Assembly: GCF_000151315.2 (NCBI RefSeq)
Contig: NW_011887303.1
Coordinates: 742,719-806,718 of the forward strand
Direction of reading: 5' to 3'
Source: Capsaspora owczarzaki ATCC 30864
Lineage: Eukaryota; Opisthokonta; Filasterea
Length of the DNA: 64,000 nucleotides
Below, piece by piece: positions 32,383 to 43,514 of this stretch (position 1 is its first letter; every line of letters starts with the position of its first letter). Made by a program: the position numbers and the translations under genes. The notes beneath the pieces were generated by a model. It was not told where the DNA came from. It saw only the letters and a program-made list of their open reading frames with translations, and ran no database searches.

Positions 32383-33596
32383 CCCTCCTCTTCACTTGTG
32401 GCTCGCCAAAGAACAAACAAGCAGAATATAAAGTGAATGATGCGCTAGTCTGAGAAAATGCAGAAAATCACAAGCAAAAAATGACTGCGATTGTTTGATC
32501 TTCTGTGCGACCTGAATTCGGGCCTGAATGGGGGTGGGCTTGAGCTATTGCAGCTTCATGAACACCAATCCTGTTTTAATGTTGCTTTGCTCTTCTGCTC
32601 GACCATGCAAGTCGGGGGGGGGGTGAGTTGTGGCTTGAACTTTGTTTCATTCAGACGAAAGCGAACGAAGTGAAACAAGTCACTGTACTCGTTGGTACTG
32701 TACTCGGCCATCCCTTGCTGGCCGCCTCGCCACTCTGCGCGCAACACCCGCAATTGACCCTGCGTCGCATTCTATTTCATTGCCACAACTGACTTGAATG
32801 TGCCGAACAGACGAGGACGATGATCACTCTTTGTATTTGTTCTCCCACTTGACAACGGTTAGCCAATAAGGGCCCCCCTCCACCAATTGCGAGTCCCGCT
32901 GTTGCTTCCGCTCCATCCCTTCTGTATCTTGACTGGATTGAGCTTGCTGCAACAGAACAAGGAGCACATCCGAAGGATCAGAGGCGAGAGAGAGAGAGAG
33001 AGATAGAGAAGCGAAAGAGCGGCCGGGACAGAGAACGAGGTTTAGAACCCCAGCTCCCTCAGCTTGCCCCTCCAGCTTGTCGTCGAGCTGCCCCCCAATG
33101 TCGATGTTCAATGCGGCGGCAATCACCGAACTAGAAGCAAAGACAGTCGGCAGGAGAAACGAGTAGTAGATTGCTTTATTGGGTTTTGGGTTTTGACCCT
33201 CGGGTGACCCTGGCGCTCACCTCTCTCCCACCCCCATCCCACCACCCCACCACCCCCGCACCCCCGGAAAATCGACAGAGGCGTTTCATTCGTGGACAAA
33301 CAGACGCCAGCATCCTCTGGAAAAAAATGCAAGGCTGCTCCAATACTGTATGCACGCAAATCATCCGCAGAGGGCAGGGAAAGTTGAAGCGCGATAATCG
33401 GGTCAACTTTGGGAAAGGGGGTTGAGCGTGACCCAGAGGGGAAAGGAGCAGCTAGCAAACAGCACACACGCCTAGCTTGCAGACTGTGTGTGGGAATTTC
33501 GAAGGACAGAGATTGGGGGACAACCTATGGAGCGACTGAATTTTACATTGCGCTCACCTTTGAATATTCCGCCAATGCTTGTGTCTCCGATGCCAG
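32383..33596. other. Intergenic between PPK1 and receptor kinase
   Basis: 1.2 kb. A possible short coding stretch on the minus strand at 32824-32955 (ending VEGGPYWLTVVKWENKYKE) and another at 33015-33120 have no ATG-headed model that I could build. Other content: a GA microsatellite near 32990-33006 and C-rich strings near 33225-33265. Confidence 0.4.
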
Positions 33597-36015
33597 ATGA
33601 GATCAAAAGGACTTGCCTTTGGTCTGCTTTTGCTGATGTGCGTGATTCAGCACGTCCAATTGACACAAGCAGTCAATGCCTGTGGCCCTGGCGGCGCGTG
33701 CGATTGCTCGGACGGAACTTCCGTCAACTGCATCGGCAACTCCCTCACAACCATCCCCAGTGGAATCCCAGCGACCACAACGCTGCTGTAGGTGCTGCCG
33801 TCGAGTTGAGATGTGAATTGAATCATCATGACCCTCCCCTGATTTGCCAAGGGTTGATAGGACGCTGCAATCCAACCAGATCTCTCGGATTCCCGCAAAT
33901 GCATTCGCAGGGCTGACTGCGATGCATACACTGTAAGCAAGCAGCGACAGAGAACGAGCCACGCTGACATGGCTCACTCCTTGGCGACTCTATCTGTAGA
34001 TATCTACATCAGAACAAGATCACCAGCATTTCCGGGTCTGCATTCACAGGCCTACCTGTGCTGCATTCGTTGTGAGCAAGCAAGGACACAAGAATCACGC
34101 TCACCCCGACATCCAGCTCACTCGTTTGCAACTCTTATTTGTAGGTATCTATCGGACAACCTGCTCACCAGCATTCCGGCTGACGCATTCAAAGATCTCA
34201 GTATGCTGAATTACTTGTAAGGCAAGCACCTGAAAAGCTCGCGTTCCATTCAATTTTCTCACTTCGAGATACTTTCAGGGCCTTGGAAAACAATCCCTTC
34301 ACCACTTTGCCGCCCGGTCTGTTTCAGGGGCTGCCCTATGTCATGTTTGTGATGAATCTGGCCCCCAACAACTTTACCTATGGTGGGAACTCTGTCGCTC
34401 CGCCCAGCACATACGGAAGTGCTTCCGAACCACATCGTACGTTTGAGAGGCGATTGCACTCTGAATGTGACCATCTCACTGACGTTTGTACTGCAGCGTG
34501 TGATGCAGCCTGTGCCACCTGCTATGATGCTGGGTCCGGTGCGTGTTGCGCACTCAATTGTTTGACCTGCAATTCATCCGCTCCCTGCACTCAGTGCTAT
34601 GATGGGTATGGCATGACGAGTGGATCATGTGAATTACAACAAGGCGGCGGCGGCGACTCAGCGGCTGTCATCGCTGCTGTTGTTGCCTCTGTTGCCGGTG
34701 TTGCGATAATTGCAGCGGTATTTATCGTGTTGCGGCGCAGGCGCTCGCAAGGCTTCGTGAAGCGACCGAACGATTCTGCCGGTCCCGTCTACCAGGAGGC
34801 TGTTGAACTGGCAATTTCTCCTCTGAACCATCCGACTCAGTCTCCCAAAAACGATGGCAGTTCAGTTTACGACAACGTCGATCCAAGGCAGCCACAACCT
34901 TTGTACGAAGATTTCTCAACGCCTTCTTCTACAGAGGGGCTCTACGACAATGAAAGCCCGTATGTCACGGGCAGCAATTCTCGTCGCGTTCGTGAAGGCT
35001 TGACCATTGTCAAGTACCTTGCCAGTGGTAACTTTGGCGATGTGGCACTGGGTCAAGTGGCGTTCAACGTGCTGCCCCAACGAGCGCAGGCCTTGCTTGG
35101 ACGTAAAGCGCCGTCTGAAGCCGTGCAAGTCGCAGTCAAGAGTCTCAAGTCCAACGCGGACGAACAATCCCACAAAGACTTTGAGAGCGAGGCGACATTG
35201 ATGGCTCCGTTCGTGCATCCGAATGTCGTGCGTCTACTTGCGGCTCTCGTAGAGTCAGAGCCTCATCTCGTTCTGCTCGAGTTTGTGCAGTATGGCGATT
35301 TGCACACGCTGTTGCAAAAGTCCAAAAAGCAGTCGTTCGAGTGGTCTGAGAACGAGCAGGTGCATGCCATCCGCCAAATTGCACTTGGCATGGAGTATCT
35401 GGGCACGCTCCACTTTGTTCATCGTGACCTTGCTGCTCGAAACTGCCTTGTTGGCAAGGGGATGGTGGTCAAGATTGCCGATTTCGGGCTTTCTCGCGAA
35501 CTGACCGATGAGAACGATTATTATCGCATGCAAACGCGCGGCAAGCTTCCTGTGAAGGTGAGTTGAGCGTGTGAACGGGTTGCTGTTTGCGGTTTTGATA
35601 CTCATTTTATGGCGATCCTGCGTTTTGTAGTGGATGGCGCCGGAATCAATGACTTTCCGCAAGTTCTCGTCCATGTCCGATGTGTGGTCGTTCGGCGTGA
35701 CCGCCTGTAAGTCGAGTCGTGTGCTGTGAAAATTTGCACTTGCATCTCACTTATTGTTGGTGCATACTGGTAGGGGAATGCCTCAGTTACGGCGCAATGC
35801 CGTACGGCAACCTCGAGGGGCGAGCGACTTTGGCGCATGTGGAGGCTGGTGGACGACTGCCTCAGCCGGAGCACTGCTCAGCTGACCTCTTTGGCCTGAT
35901 GTTCAGTTGCTGGAACACTATTCCGGAACTGCGACCAACCTTTACGCAGCTCATCAAAGGGTTGAAAGGCTTTGAGGATGGCACGCCCATCCGCGAAATT
36001 GGAGCGATGCTGTAA
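33597..36015 (+). CDS. LRR receptor tyrosine kinase
   Basis: Type I membrane receptor kinase. Eight exons (33597-33787, 33861-33932, 34000-34071, 34145-34216, 34279-34436, 34497-35557, 35631-35706, 35774-36015) join in phase to 647 residues. Order: signal peptide (MRSKGLAFGLLLLMCVIQ), Cys-rich LRR cap (ACGPGGACDCSDGTSVNC), LRRs with one 24-residue repeat in each of three 72-nt exons (NQISRIPANAFAGL, NKITSISGSAFTGL, NLLTSIPADAFKDL) plus a last one, Cys-rich stalk (CDAACATCYDAGSGACCALNC), transmembrane helix AAVIAAVVASVAGVAIIAAV, a juxtamembrane with VYDNVD and LYDNES, then the kinase: ASGNFGDV, AVKSLK, HRDLAARN, ADFGLSRE, activation-loop YY, PVKWMAPES, SDVWSFGV. The glycine loop starts with Ala rather than Gly. 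All catalytic residues are present. The ligand is unknown. Confidence 0.94.
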
Positions 36016-36535
36016 AAGCGCGCCACTGGCCAGTGGGGGCTCGTTTTCTTGTTGTCGCGTACCCCGCCGCCCGATCGAGCAATGGTGCTTTGGTGGCTGT
36101 ATGACGAGGTTTCCAAGTAAATTTTCCACGCTGATGCATGGCGCTTGCTCCCGGTTCAGAATACAAAAAGCGCGAGGAACAAAACGTTTCTGAGTCACTC
36201 GACTACGTTCGATTCTGCCAGTTCCACTCGTTATGCATCGCTTCCGAAGTAACTTCTCGGTGAAATGTCAGACAGATCGCACGTTTCCTTGTTTCATTTC
36301 CTTCTTTTCATTCTCCTCCTTCATTGATCCATCCTTCAAATCCATCGTCACTCAATCCTTTATCGTTCTCACCACTTGTTGTACTCTCTTCCCTTTTTGA
36401 GACTCTCAGCTTGAGCTCGTCCATCTCAGATCAGTCTTCTTCTTCACTGCAGCTTGTTTCAGACCTTTGAATCCAAAGGGTTTTTTTTTTTTTTTTTTTT
36501 TTTTTCCCTTTCCTTTCCTTTCCCTTTCCTTTTCA
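36016..36535. other. Intergenic, T-rich before Mpv17-like gene
   Basis: No gene seen. T- and C-rich from 36290 onward, ending in a 25-T homopolymer (36481-36505) followed by CCCTTTCC repeats up to the next ATG, so a pyrimidine-rich 5' leader or core promoter. Confidence 0.5.
36481..36505. repeat. Poly-T tract 31 nt upstream of the Mpv17-like start
   Basis: Twenty-five T followed by a C/T mix that directly abuts the ATG at 36536. Confidence 0.9.
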
Positions 36536-37303
36536 ATGGCCTTTTTGCGCGCTTCGCTGGCCTCGTGCTCGCTCATGGCGATTGGCGACACTGGCATCCA
36601 ACTCGCCCAAATCTACCTGCAGAGCAGCGGCTCCACGACTGCTCCTGACAGTGCTGCCAGTGCTGAAGCGAAGGATCGACCGCGTGGTCAGCCAGCCGCG
36701 ACCGCTGTGCCGCCGCCGCCACCACACCCGCCGCTCAGCACGCCGCCGTACGTCGTCGCGTTGGGAAGCACTGGGCTCGAGCTGCCGCCGCGGATCCTGG
36801 CAGAGCTCCCGCCGTCGCTCGCTGGGCTCCTGCCGGACGGATTTGACGGAGCGCGCACGCTTCGGTTTGCCACCCTCGGCGCAGTCTTGCATGGACCGTT
36901 CTTCTTTTACGGATTCCGACAGCTCGATCGCATCTACGGTCCGGCAAAGACCCTGGCGGTCGCGGCAAAGAAGGCGGCCACGGGCCACTTGACGCTCTTC
37001 CCGGTCTTTGTCACAACCTTCTTCACGGGCATGTGCATGCTCGAGCGACGATCGCCAGAGTCTATCGAGCACAAAATGTCCGAGGTGGTCCCGCGAACCC
37101 TCATGCTTGGCACGCTCTTCTGGCCAGCCGCGAACATGATCAACTTTACGCTTGTTCCTCTCAAGTACCGCTTTGTCGCCCTCAACATGTTTGGCATCTT
37201 CTGGAACAGCGTCCTCAGTGTCATCAATTCCAGCGCGGCTGCACCCTTGTCTGTTCACGCCGCCGCCGAAGCTTCTGCTCTTGTTAATACTCCCGTCGCC
37301 TAA
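36536..37303 (+). CDS. Mpv17/PMP22-family membrane protein
   Basis: Intronless, 255 residues. The Mpv17/PMP22/Sym1 family are four-helix proteins of mitochondrial inner or peroxisomal membranes, probably channels. Seen: N-terminal SLMAIGDTGIQLAQIYLQSS (family G D xx Q motif), RTLRFATLGAVLHGPFFFYG (diagnostic R....G....GP..H/FxWY-type block), KKAATGHLTLFPVFVTTFFT (family D/GQ...P), and the C-terminal LFWPAANMINFTLVPLKYRF (family W P..N..NF..VP...R) followed by FGIFWNSVLSVI. A Pro/Ala-rich insert of about 60 residues separates helix 1 from the second block, which is unusual. Target membrane cannot be told from the sequence. Confidence 0.9.
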   Translation: MAFLRASLASCSLMAIGDTGIQLAQIYLQSSGSTTAPDSAASAEAKDRPRGQPAATAVPPPPPHPPLSTPPYVVALGSTGLELPPRILAELPPSLAGLLPDGFDGARTLRFATLGAVLHGPFFFYGFRQLDRIYGPAKTLAVAAKKAATGHLTLFPVFVTTFFTGMCMLERRSPESIEHKMSEVVPRTLMLGTLFWPAANMINFTLVPLKYRFVALNMFGIFWNSVLSVINSSAAAPLSVHAAAEASALVNTPVA

Positions 37304-37984
37304 GAAAACCAAAAAGAAGAAAAAGTAAGTTCCTCAGCTGTCTTCGGACAAGCCGATCCAATCCACCTCCCCGACTCGCTTCGTCTCCATTCTATCCTAC
37401 GTTGATCAAACACGTCGATGGCGGCTACTCGACATTCCCGAGTGCCGTCTTCGTGTTTGATTTTGTTGCAAAGATTTCATTCTGTTCCTTGTTATCCCGT
37501 GGAGGAAGAGAATCCATCTTTGCCAGAGCAACTTGTTGATGCCAATCGCCGTCTGTCCCAACTCTCGCAAGGAGAAGGGAACCACCAGACTGGTCAGGCC
37601 GATCGCTTTTGACAGCGGTCGGCTGCTCGATTCTCAACAGACAATTTTTTGATTTGTGTTTCCCCCCCCCCCTTTTTCATTTTGACGTTGAGCTCTTGTT
37701 CATGTGTCACTCACATTTTTGTCTGCTTTGGACGACCTTCCTATTTGCGGTGGCCCTTTTAGGAAACCCTTTCAAAGCAGCCGCGCGTCGTGTCGTCAAG
37801 CTTGGGAGTCCTGTTGATAATCGTTAATGCAAACCACCCATTGTTATGAAACCATATGTATACATTTATATTTGTACAAAGATCAACAAATTATTCAAAC
37901 TGAACGGAGCCAGTTTTTGTTTTTTGGCTTTCAAGAGGCAAACAATTGAAAAAGTCTTAAACCAATCCAAACAAGGCGCAGATA
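37304..37984. other. Intergenic
   Basis: No supported gene. C10-T5 string near 37662-37676 and AT-rich sequence around 37850-37960. It holds the 3' ends of two convergent genes. Confidence 0.45.
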
Positions 37985-39538
37985 CTACCCTGGATGCTCG
38001 GGACAGGTTCGGCTCGTGTTAAACCAATCATCAATGCAGCTGCAGGACCACAGTTTCACACATCATAGTCAGAATCCATTCAACGTCGGCCAAAATGCCA
38101 AAGCCAAATTTGTTGAGTGCGGCCTTACTGCTTGTGGTAAATACAAAGGCACGGAAGTCGTGCAATGGTTTGCCCGGCGAGAAAGCTCTCAAAGCAAATC
38201 ACGCACTCAATGTTGGCACTCATGTCCACTTTCAAGACTTCATCTGTCAAAGAAGACAAACGCCGGAAGGGGGGTTTTGGTTTTGAGCGCTCATCGTGCC
38301 ATCTCATCGAGGTTTGAGCTGGCTGCTGCCGGCACACACGCACACACGCACACACGCACACACGCACACTCAGTACGTACCATTGTACCCTGCACAAGCT
38401 GTGGCAAGGCAAGTTTCCAAGTGGCGCTCCAATTTGGCCATGTCGACAAACGTTAACGCGCAGGACGGACACTTGGCTGAAGCTGCAGAGAAACGAACGG
38501 GAACGACGATCAAAAATACAGTATGAGTCTCGGGTCTTTGGCTTCACATATCAGCCGCTCTCGAGCTAGCTTACTTGGCTGGAATAGCAGCGAGCTGTCT
38601 CTGTTGGACGATCCGCCGTACCTCCTGTTGGACGGCGTTGATACACTGCGACCTCGCGCACCAACGCCAAATGCGTCGCCATCGTAGCTGCCAATCGCAT
38701 CATCATGATCATGGTCATCACGGTCATCGTTGTCCGAGTCTTGCCAGCTCAGAACGAGTCGCGTCAACAAGTCATTCAGCGACGTTGTGCCAGCGCCCGA
38801 CGACGACGACGACGACGGTGCCGACGACCCTGCAGATGCACTTGAGGCAGATCGACGGGGTCCTGCAGACGAGCTCGACCTTGACGCTCCAGCACTACTG
38901 GCAGCATTGGCGGGAGTTCGCGGGCTGGCGGCTGAGCTCGAGTTGGACCGTGCTGGCGTCGCTCCACCCGAGGCAGGCGCACGATGCTGTCGTGATGATG
39001 ATGATGATGAAGCAGTAGTGGAGACAGCAGCAGCAGCAGCAGCGGCGGCGGCATTGCTTGAGACGGACGACTGGGAGTGGGTCGAGTGACGCTGGGACGA
39101 GGCCGACGAGTGTGTTGACGCTGGGCGAGCGTGAGGTGCCTGCGAGTGATGAGTATGAGACTGCTGTTGCTGTTGCTGTTGTTGTTGTTGGGGTGTGCGT
39201 GGTGCAAGCGTGGGCGCGGACGAAGGCGAGGACAGTGATGATGACGCCCCAGCAGTCGAGGAAGAAGAAGAGCTGCTGCTGGCACCTGGGACTGAGGAGC
39301 GGTGCGCAGACGCAGACGAGTTTGAGCGGCCAGACGGAGACCGTACAGACCCAGCCGAAGCCGAAGCCGCAGCCGAAGCCGAAGCCGTGGAAGTGGAAGT
39401 GGAAGAGGAGGGCGACGAGAGTGAAGGATGACGGCGACGATCGACGCTCACGCTACTCCCACTCCCACTCCCACTCCCGCTCCCATTCACACTGCTGCTG
39501 CTGCTGCTGCTGCGTTGACTCGCTTCAATGTTGCCCAT
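37985..39538 (-). CDS. ZNRF-like E3 ubiquitin ligase (N-myristoylated, zinc finger + RING)
   Basis: Membrane-associated ubiquitin ligase related to ZNRF1/2. Four exons (39538-38575, 38482-38381, 38243-38129, 38039-37985) give 411 residues, all phases closing. N-terminus MGNIEASQRS fits an N-myristoylation signal. A very long Ser/Ala/Gln-rich region follows (residues 10-320; CAG-type and TCX repeats). Exon 2 encodes a C2HC finger (AKCPSCALTFVDMAKLERHL, then ETC). Its last codon joins exon 3 as GYNDEVLKVD, matching the family's SYNDDVL. The RING spans introns: ECVICFESFLAGQTIARLPC, LCIYHK, then HCIDDWFNTSRTCPEHPG, virtually the ZNRF signature SCIDSWFEVNRSCPEHP. Human ZNRF1 is about 227 residues, the extra length being the Ser-rich part. 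CACACG repeats lie in intron 2. Confidence 0.92.
38333..38369. repeat. (CACACG)n repeat in ZNRF-like intron 2
   Basis: About four to five copies of CACACACG units, imperfect. Confidence 0.85.
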
Positions 39539-39935
39539 TTTTGTAAAGTAATCGCAGAGCAAGCAAAAAGCAAGCAAAAAGCAAACGAAAGAAGAAAAAA
39601 GCGAGGCTTTTTTTGTTTGTTTCGCAGTTGGATGCGAATGGAAAAAAGGAAAGAAAACAAAAACGCTCAGAAAATAGAAAAACAAGAATAATAAATGATG
39701 AATGAAGCGAGATACAATAATAAAAGAGAGAAACAAGACAAAAAAAGGGGCTTCTCAATAGAGAGCTCATAGCATTGGTAAATGGTCAAGCAAAGCAAAA
39801 GCCAGTCTTCATTCAAATTTGCTTACTACTGTACCTCATCAAAGTCAACAACCGCAAAACATAAAAACCAAAAACAGATTCTGAGATTTCTGAAACTCTG
39901 AGCGAGTGAGCGTTTCTTTGGTTCTAAGCAGGCGA
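39539..39935. other. Divergent intergenic region, ZNRF-like and PEHE genes
   Basis: 397 nt, A-rich, no gene. Supplies promoters to both flanking genes. Confidence 0.45.
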
Positions 39936-42641
39936 ATGGTTCGGAGCAGGCTCAACTCGCAATCTGAGCCAGAGAGCAGCAATAGTCATAGTAATAGTAG
40001 TAGCAACGGTCGCAGCAACGCCACTACTACGACGAGTGCGTTGACGGATACACCAACGACGACAACAAGCAGCAATGGCAACGGCAATCACAGTAATAGC
40101 AGCAGTGCTGTGAAGGTGGAGGCGCAAAGCCCAATAGTGACTGCCTCCGCTACGACTACGACTGCTACAACTACTACAACGACTACTACTACGACTACTG
40201 CTACGACTACGACTGCTGGTACTATCAGCGCTGCATTGAGCCATCCGCAAGCTGCGGGAGTCGCTGAGGCTGGGCTGGTCTACAGCAACAACATGGATCC
40301 AGCAGCACTCCAGCCAGCGACGCCGCCTCCACCACCAGGATCCATCCCAGCCGCGTCCACCGCAGTCCTGGCAAGGGCAGGTCTGGTGCCGGCAAAGATC
40401 ACGGCGATTGCGGCGGTGGTCGGCACGCCAGACGCAAACCGGACCATCTCAGTGTATGGACGAGCGCCGCCCGTCTTGCTCGTACCAACGGTCAAGGCAG
40501 ACGCGCGAGTGCTTCGAAGCAATGTGCGAGAGTTTGCTGAATCCACGGCTCGGCGATCTGCCGAGGCTGGTGCACCAGCGGAACAGGCACCATTGACCGC
40601 CGCTGAACCAGCCTCACCCCTGCCAACCCCTCGCTCAAGACACATCAAGACGACCGAGCAGCCTATTGCTGCTATGCAAGCTCAAGAGACACGTCTCAAC
40701 CACGAGCATAGCAATGGGAAATTGCTCGAGACCAGCACAGCACTTGCTGCTTCGAATTACATGTCACACCCTATTCCGGCTGCCTCCGACACCACCGCGA
40801 ACAGCAAGGAATCATTGCAAAGCATTCCCAATCAGCAGCTACAGCCATCATCATCATCATCATCATCGTTGTCGTCATCTTCAGCGTCGTCATCGGCAAC
40901 GCCGTTGGTAGTGCCACCAAGGACCTCAGCAGAACCACCAGCTGATGGCGAACCTGCCGCCGCCAAGAAACCTCGGATGACAAACTCCAAGTGGTGGGGC
41001 TTGGACCCAACGCTCACTCCAGAGCAGGCCAACGAGCCGCGCCGACTGCGAGACCGCTCAACAATCTCGCAGCCGAGCCATCTGAGGGCCTACGACACGT
41101 CTGCTGCGAGCGAAAACGGAAAAGTTGTGCCGCCTTCCATGTCGCATATCCCGACCGAAATTGTACCCACCGACAACAACAACAACAACAACAACAACAA
41201 CAGCGACCATTCTCACCCCCTTCCTGACGAACCTGGACAAAGTGAAGGATCCGATGAAGACGATTCTGAATCAGAGGAGGACGTTCGACCGTTCCGAAGG
41301 CTCGAGTTTGCAGCGCTCGGATCTGCACATCTGCCCGATTTCTTTTTGCAACCGCGTCCATACGGATTTCTTGATGAATTGAAGGTCGAAACGCGGATCG
41401 ATGAGCCTGAGATTGGTGTGTATTTCTTTGTTTTTCTGTTTTGTCCATGTGTCGGCATTGACTGACCTTCGAAGCCCGTTTTTGAATCGTGGTGGCAGCA
41501 ATTCCAACATGGCGCAGACTGGCTTCTGAGCCCACTGGTCGAAAGGCCGCTGGTACTTCCAGCAAAAGCTTCCCAGAGCTCAGCGCGCTTCTCCAGTCAG
41601 AAGACGCGAGTGACGAGGTGAGCTACTCACGCGAGTTGAAGGGGACGTATGGGTGAGAACTGCGTGTCTGATCTGTGCCTTTTTGAACAGGATATGAGCG
41701 ATGCAGCCTTTGACAACCGCCACCACAAGGCAGAGTTCCAAGAAAAGAGGGGCAAGCGGTGGGAGCGCGAAAGGGCGGCCAAGCAAAAGTTGGTCCAGCG
41801 CCACGCTTCCCAGTTCCACTTGAATCTTCTGGATAACTCTGTATTTGCCAGCACACTGAAGCATGTTGCCCCCAAACGCAACGTGGACTCTTCGCGCGTG
41901 CACGTACACAATGGTCATGAAGTTGCTGTCGTCAAGGCCGGTGGTGCGGGTTTTTCTCGATCAGCAGTGCCACCACTCTTGGACGACAGCCGTGTTGATT
42001 CCGCTCCAGCAACGCCACCACTCAGCGCACCCTCTCCTGCTGCACCAACACCCCACGCACCTACACCGCAGGCGATAGCCCCAGCACCGCGACCGACCTC
42101 ACCTCCACCAGCACTGCCGTGCGGCTGCTCCTTTAGCTTCTTCCCACCCCTGGCAGACATTACGTATATCGACATTACCGATGACCTTCCCCTGGTGGCT
42201 TTTGGCTGTCCATTGCCGCAAATGGACAAGTCCCGAGCCTTTTCACTTCCAGACAAGGACACAATGGCCTCGCTTGCTTCAGTTGAGCCAGGTTCCGCTA
42301 GCCCTAACAATGATGATGCCGACGACAATACACTGGCAAGTCCAGCTTCTGCTGCTATCCGTTTAGCACCAGCCCAGGCTGCCAGCAATTCGCTTCCACT
42401 CAAACGCCGTCATTTGGAAGTTTCTTCCAGTGTACCACCATCCTCCTCATCCCGACCGCTCAGGAGCAGTAGCAGACTTCGCAGCAGCAATTCAAGCTCA
42501 ATGGAAACCGACGCAGGATCAGGGTTGCAATCTCTCGACACTCCATCCGCTGAATCCGCTGCCACAACACCCACCGTCCCGTCTGCCAATGACGATACTG
42601 GTGTCCAGACTCGCAAGCGCCTGCGACTTGCACCGCAATAG
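39936..42641 (+). CDS. PEHE-domain protein (MSL1/KANSL1-like)
   Basis: Scaffold of MYST (MOF-type) histone acetyltransferase complexes in the nucleus. Exons 39936-41415, 41499-41617 and 41691-42641 give 849 residues in phase. The N-terminal 400 residues are Thr/Ser/Ala-rich with triplet-repeat coding (Thr runs near 40140-40220, Ser runs near 40850-40895, Asn run near 41175). The PEHE region is split by both introns: AIPTWRRLASEP, then EDMSDAAFDNRHHKAEFQEK, RGKRWERERAAKQ, matching the family pattern IPxWR... E D.SDEAF..RH.k.E..E.r..RW. A further motif DITYIDITDDLPLVAFGCPL matches the MSL1-type C-terminal D.EYI.V...LPv.AFG.P. The start could be preceded by an untranslated exon, since TTCTAAGCAG precedes ATG. 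Confidence 0.85.
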
Positions 42642-42964
42642 CCCTCCTGCCCAGGATCCTTTTTGTTATTCAGCCATTCAAGTTTGTTGTAATACGATTT
42701 CTAACAATGTTCATTTTCAATTCTGCCAGCACATGGAAGCTTTTGTCTTTTGGTCACATTCTCTCATTCCGAGCGAGTTGGTTCTTTTGGTTGCAATCAG
42801 GGGGTTTGGGAGGGGGTTCCCCCCCCCCCCACAGCACCATTGGATTGAAGTGGAGGCTTACCATTGTTTGAGTGGCTTGCACAGTGTTTTTATTTTTTTA
42901 TTTTTTATTGTTATTGTTATTTTATTTTTCATTTTTATTTTTCACTCTTTTGCTTTGCTTTACC
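42642..42964. other. Intergenic, T-rich leader of acyl-CoA synthetase gene
   Basis: 323 nt; a T/A tract at 42886-42950 immediately precedes the ATG. A frame continuing upstream through it reads as Phe/Leu and starts without ATG, so it was not used. Confidence 0.5.
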
Positions 42965-43477
42965 ATGTTTGTGCCGATCGAGTCTGCGAGCGCGAGCAGT
43001 CGGCAGTACCACCGGTCGACCTCGACGACGGCGTCCACATCGTCTGGATCGTCACTCAGCGAGCCAAGCACGCCGCACTCTGCCGGGGGTGGGTTTGCAG
43101 CGACGGCGCCGAGTCGGATGGGCGATGTGCTCTCAGTCTCGCCTGGCGGAACTCCGACGTGGTCGAGCGACCCGTCTGTGCCAGTGCGGCTGCGGCTGGG
43201 CACTCAGGGGGACTCTGCCAAGCCAGCACGCACTGTCATGGAAGTCATGCGCGACGCGAGCACCAAGCACGGGACCAAGCGGGCGCTTGCGTTTCTTCCG
43301 CCGACGGCAGCAGCTGTTCCGACGACCAGCAACAGCAGCACAGCCAGCCACACGAGCAGCAACAGCCTGCCGAACGGACACGGTGATACTCCAGGCACAA
43401 CGAATAGCATGACGAACAGCGCGACGAGTACGAATGACAACAGCACTGCTCGCAATCGCCGCGCTAGCAACAGCTCA

Positions 43478-43514
<37 letters not shown>

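Noticed and set aside
32824-33467. Possible small minus-strand gene (ends VEGGPYWLTVVKWENKYKE)
   Set aside because: Pieces look protein-like and one has a fair acceptor, but none begins with ATG and I could not join them in frame. Kept only as a note.
39058-39546. Plus-strand frame opposite the Ser-rich region of the ZNRF-like gene
   Set aside because: Repeat shadow; the minus-strand reading starts MGNIEAS and joins a real RING domain.
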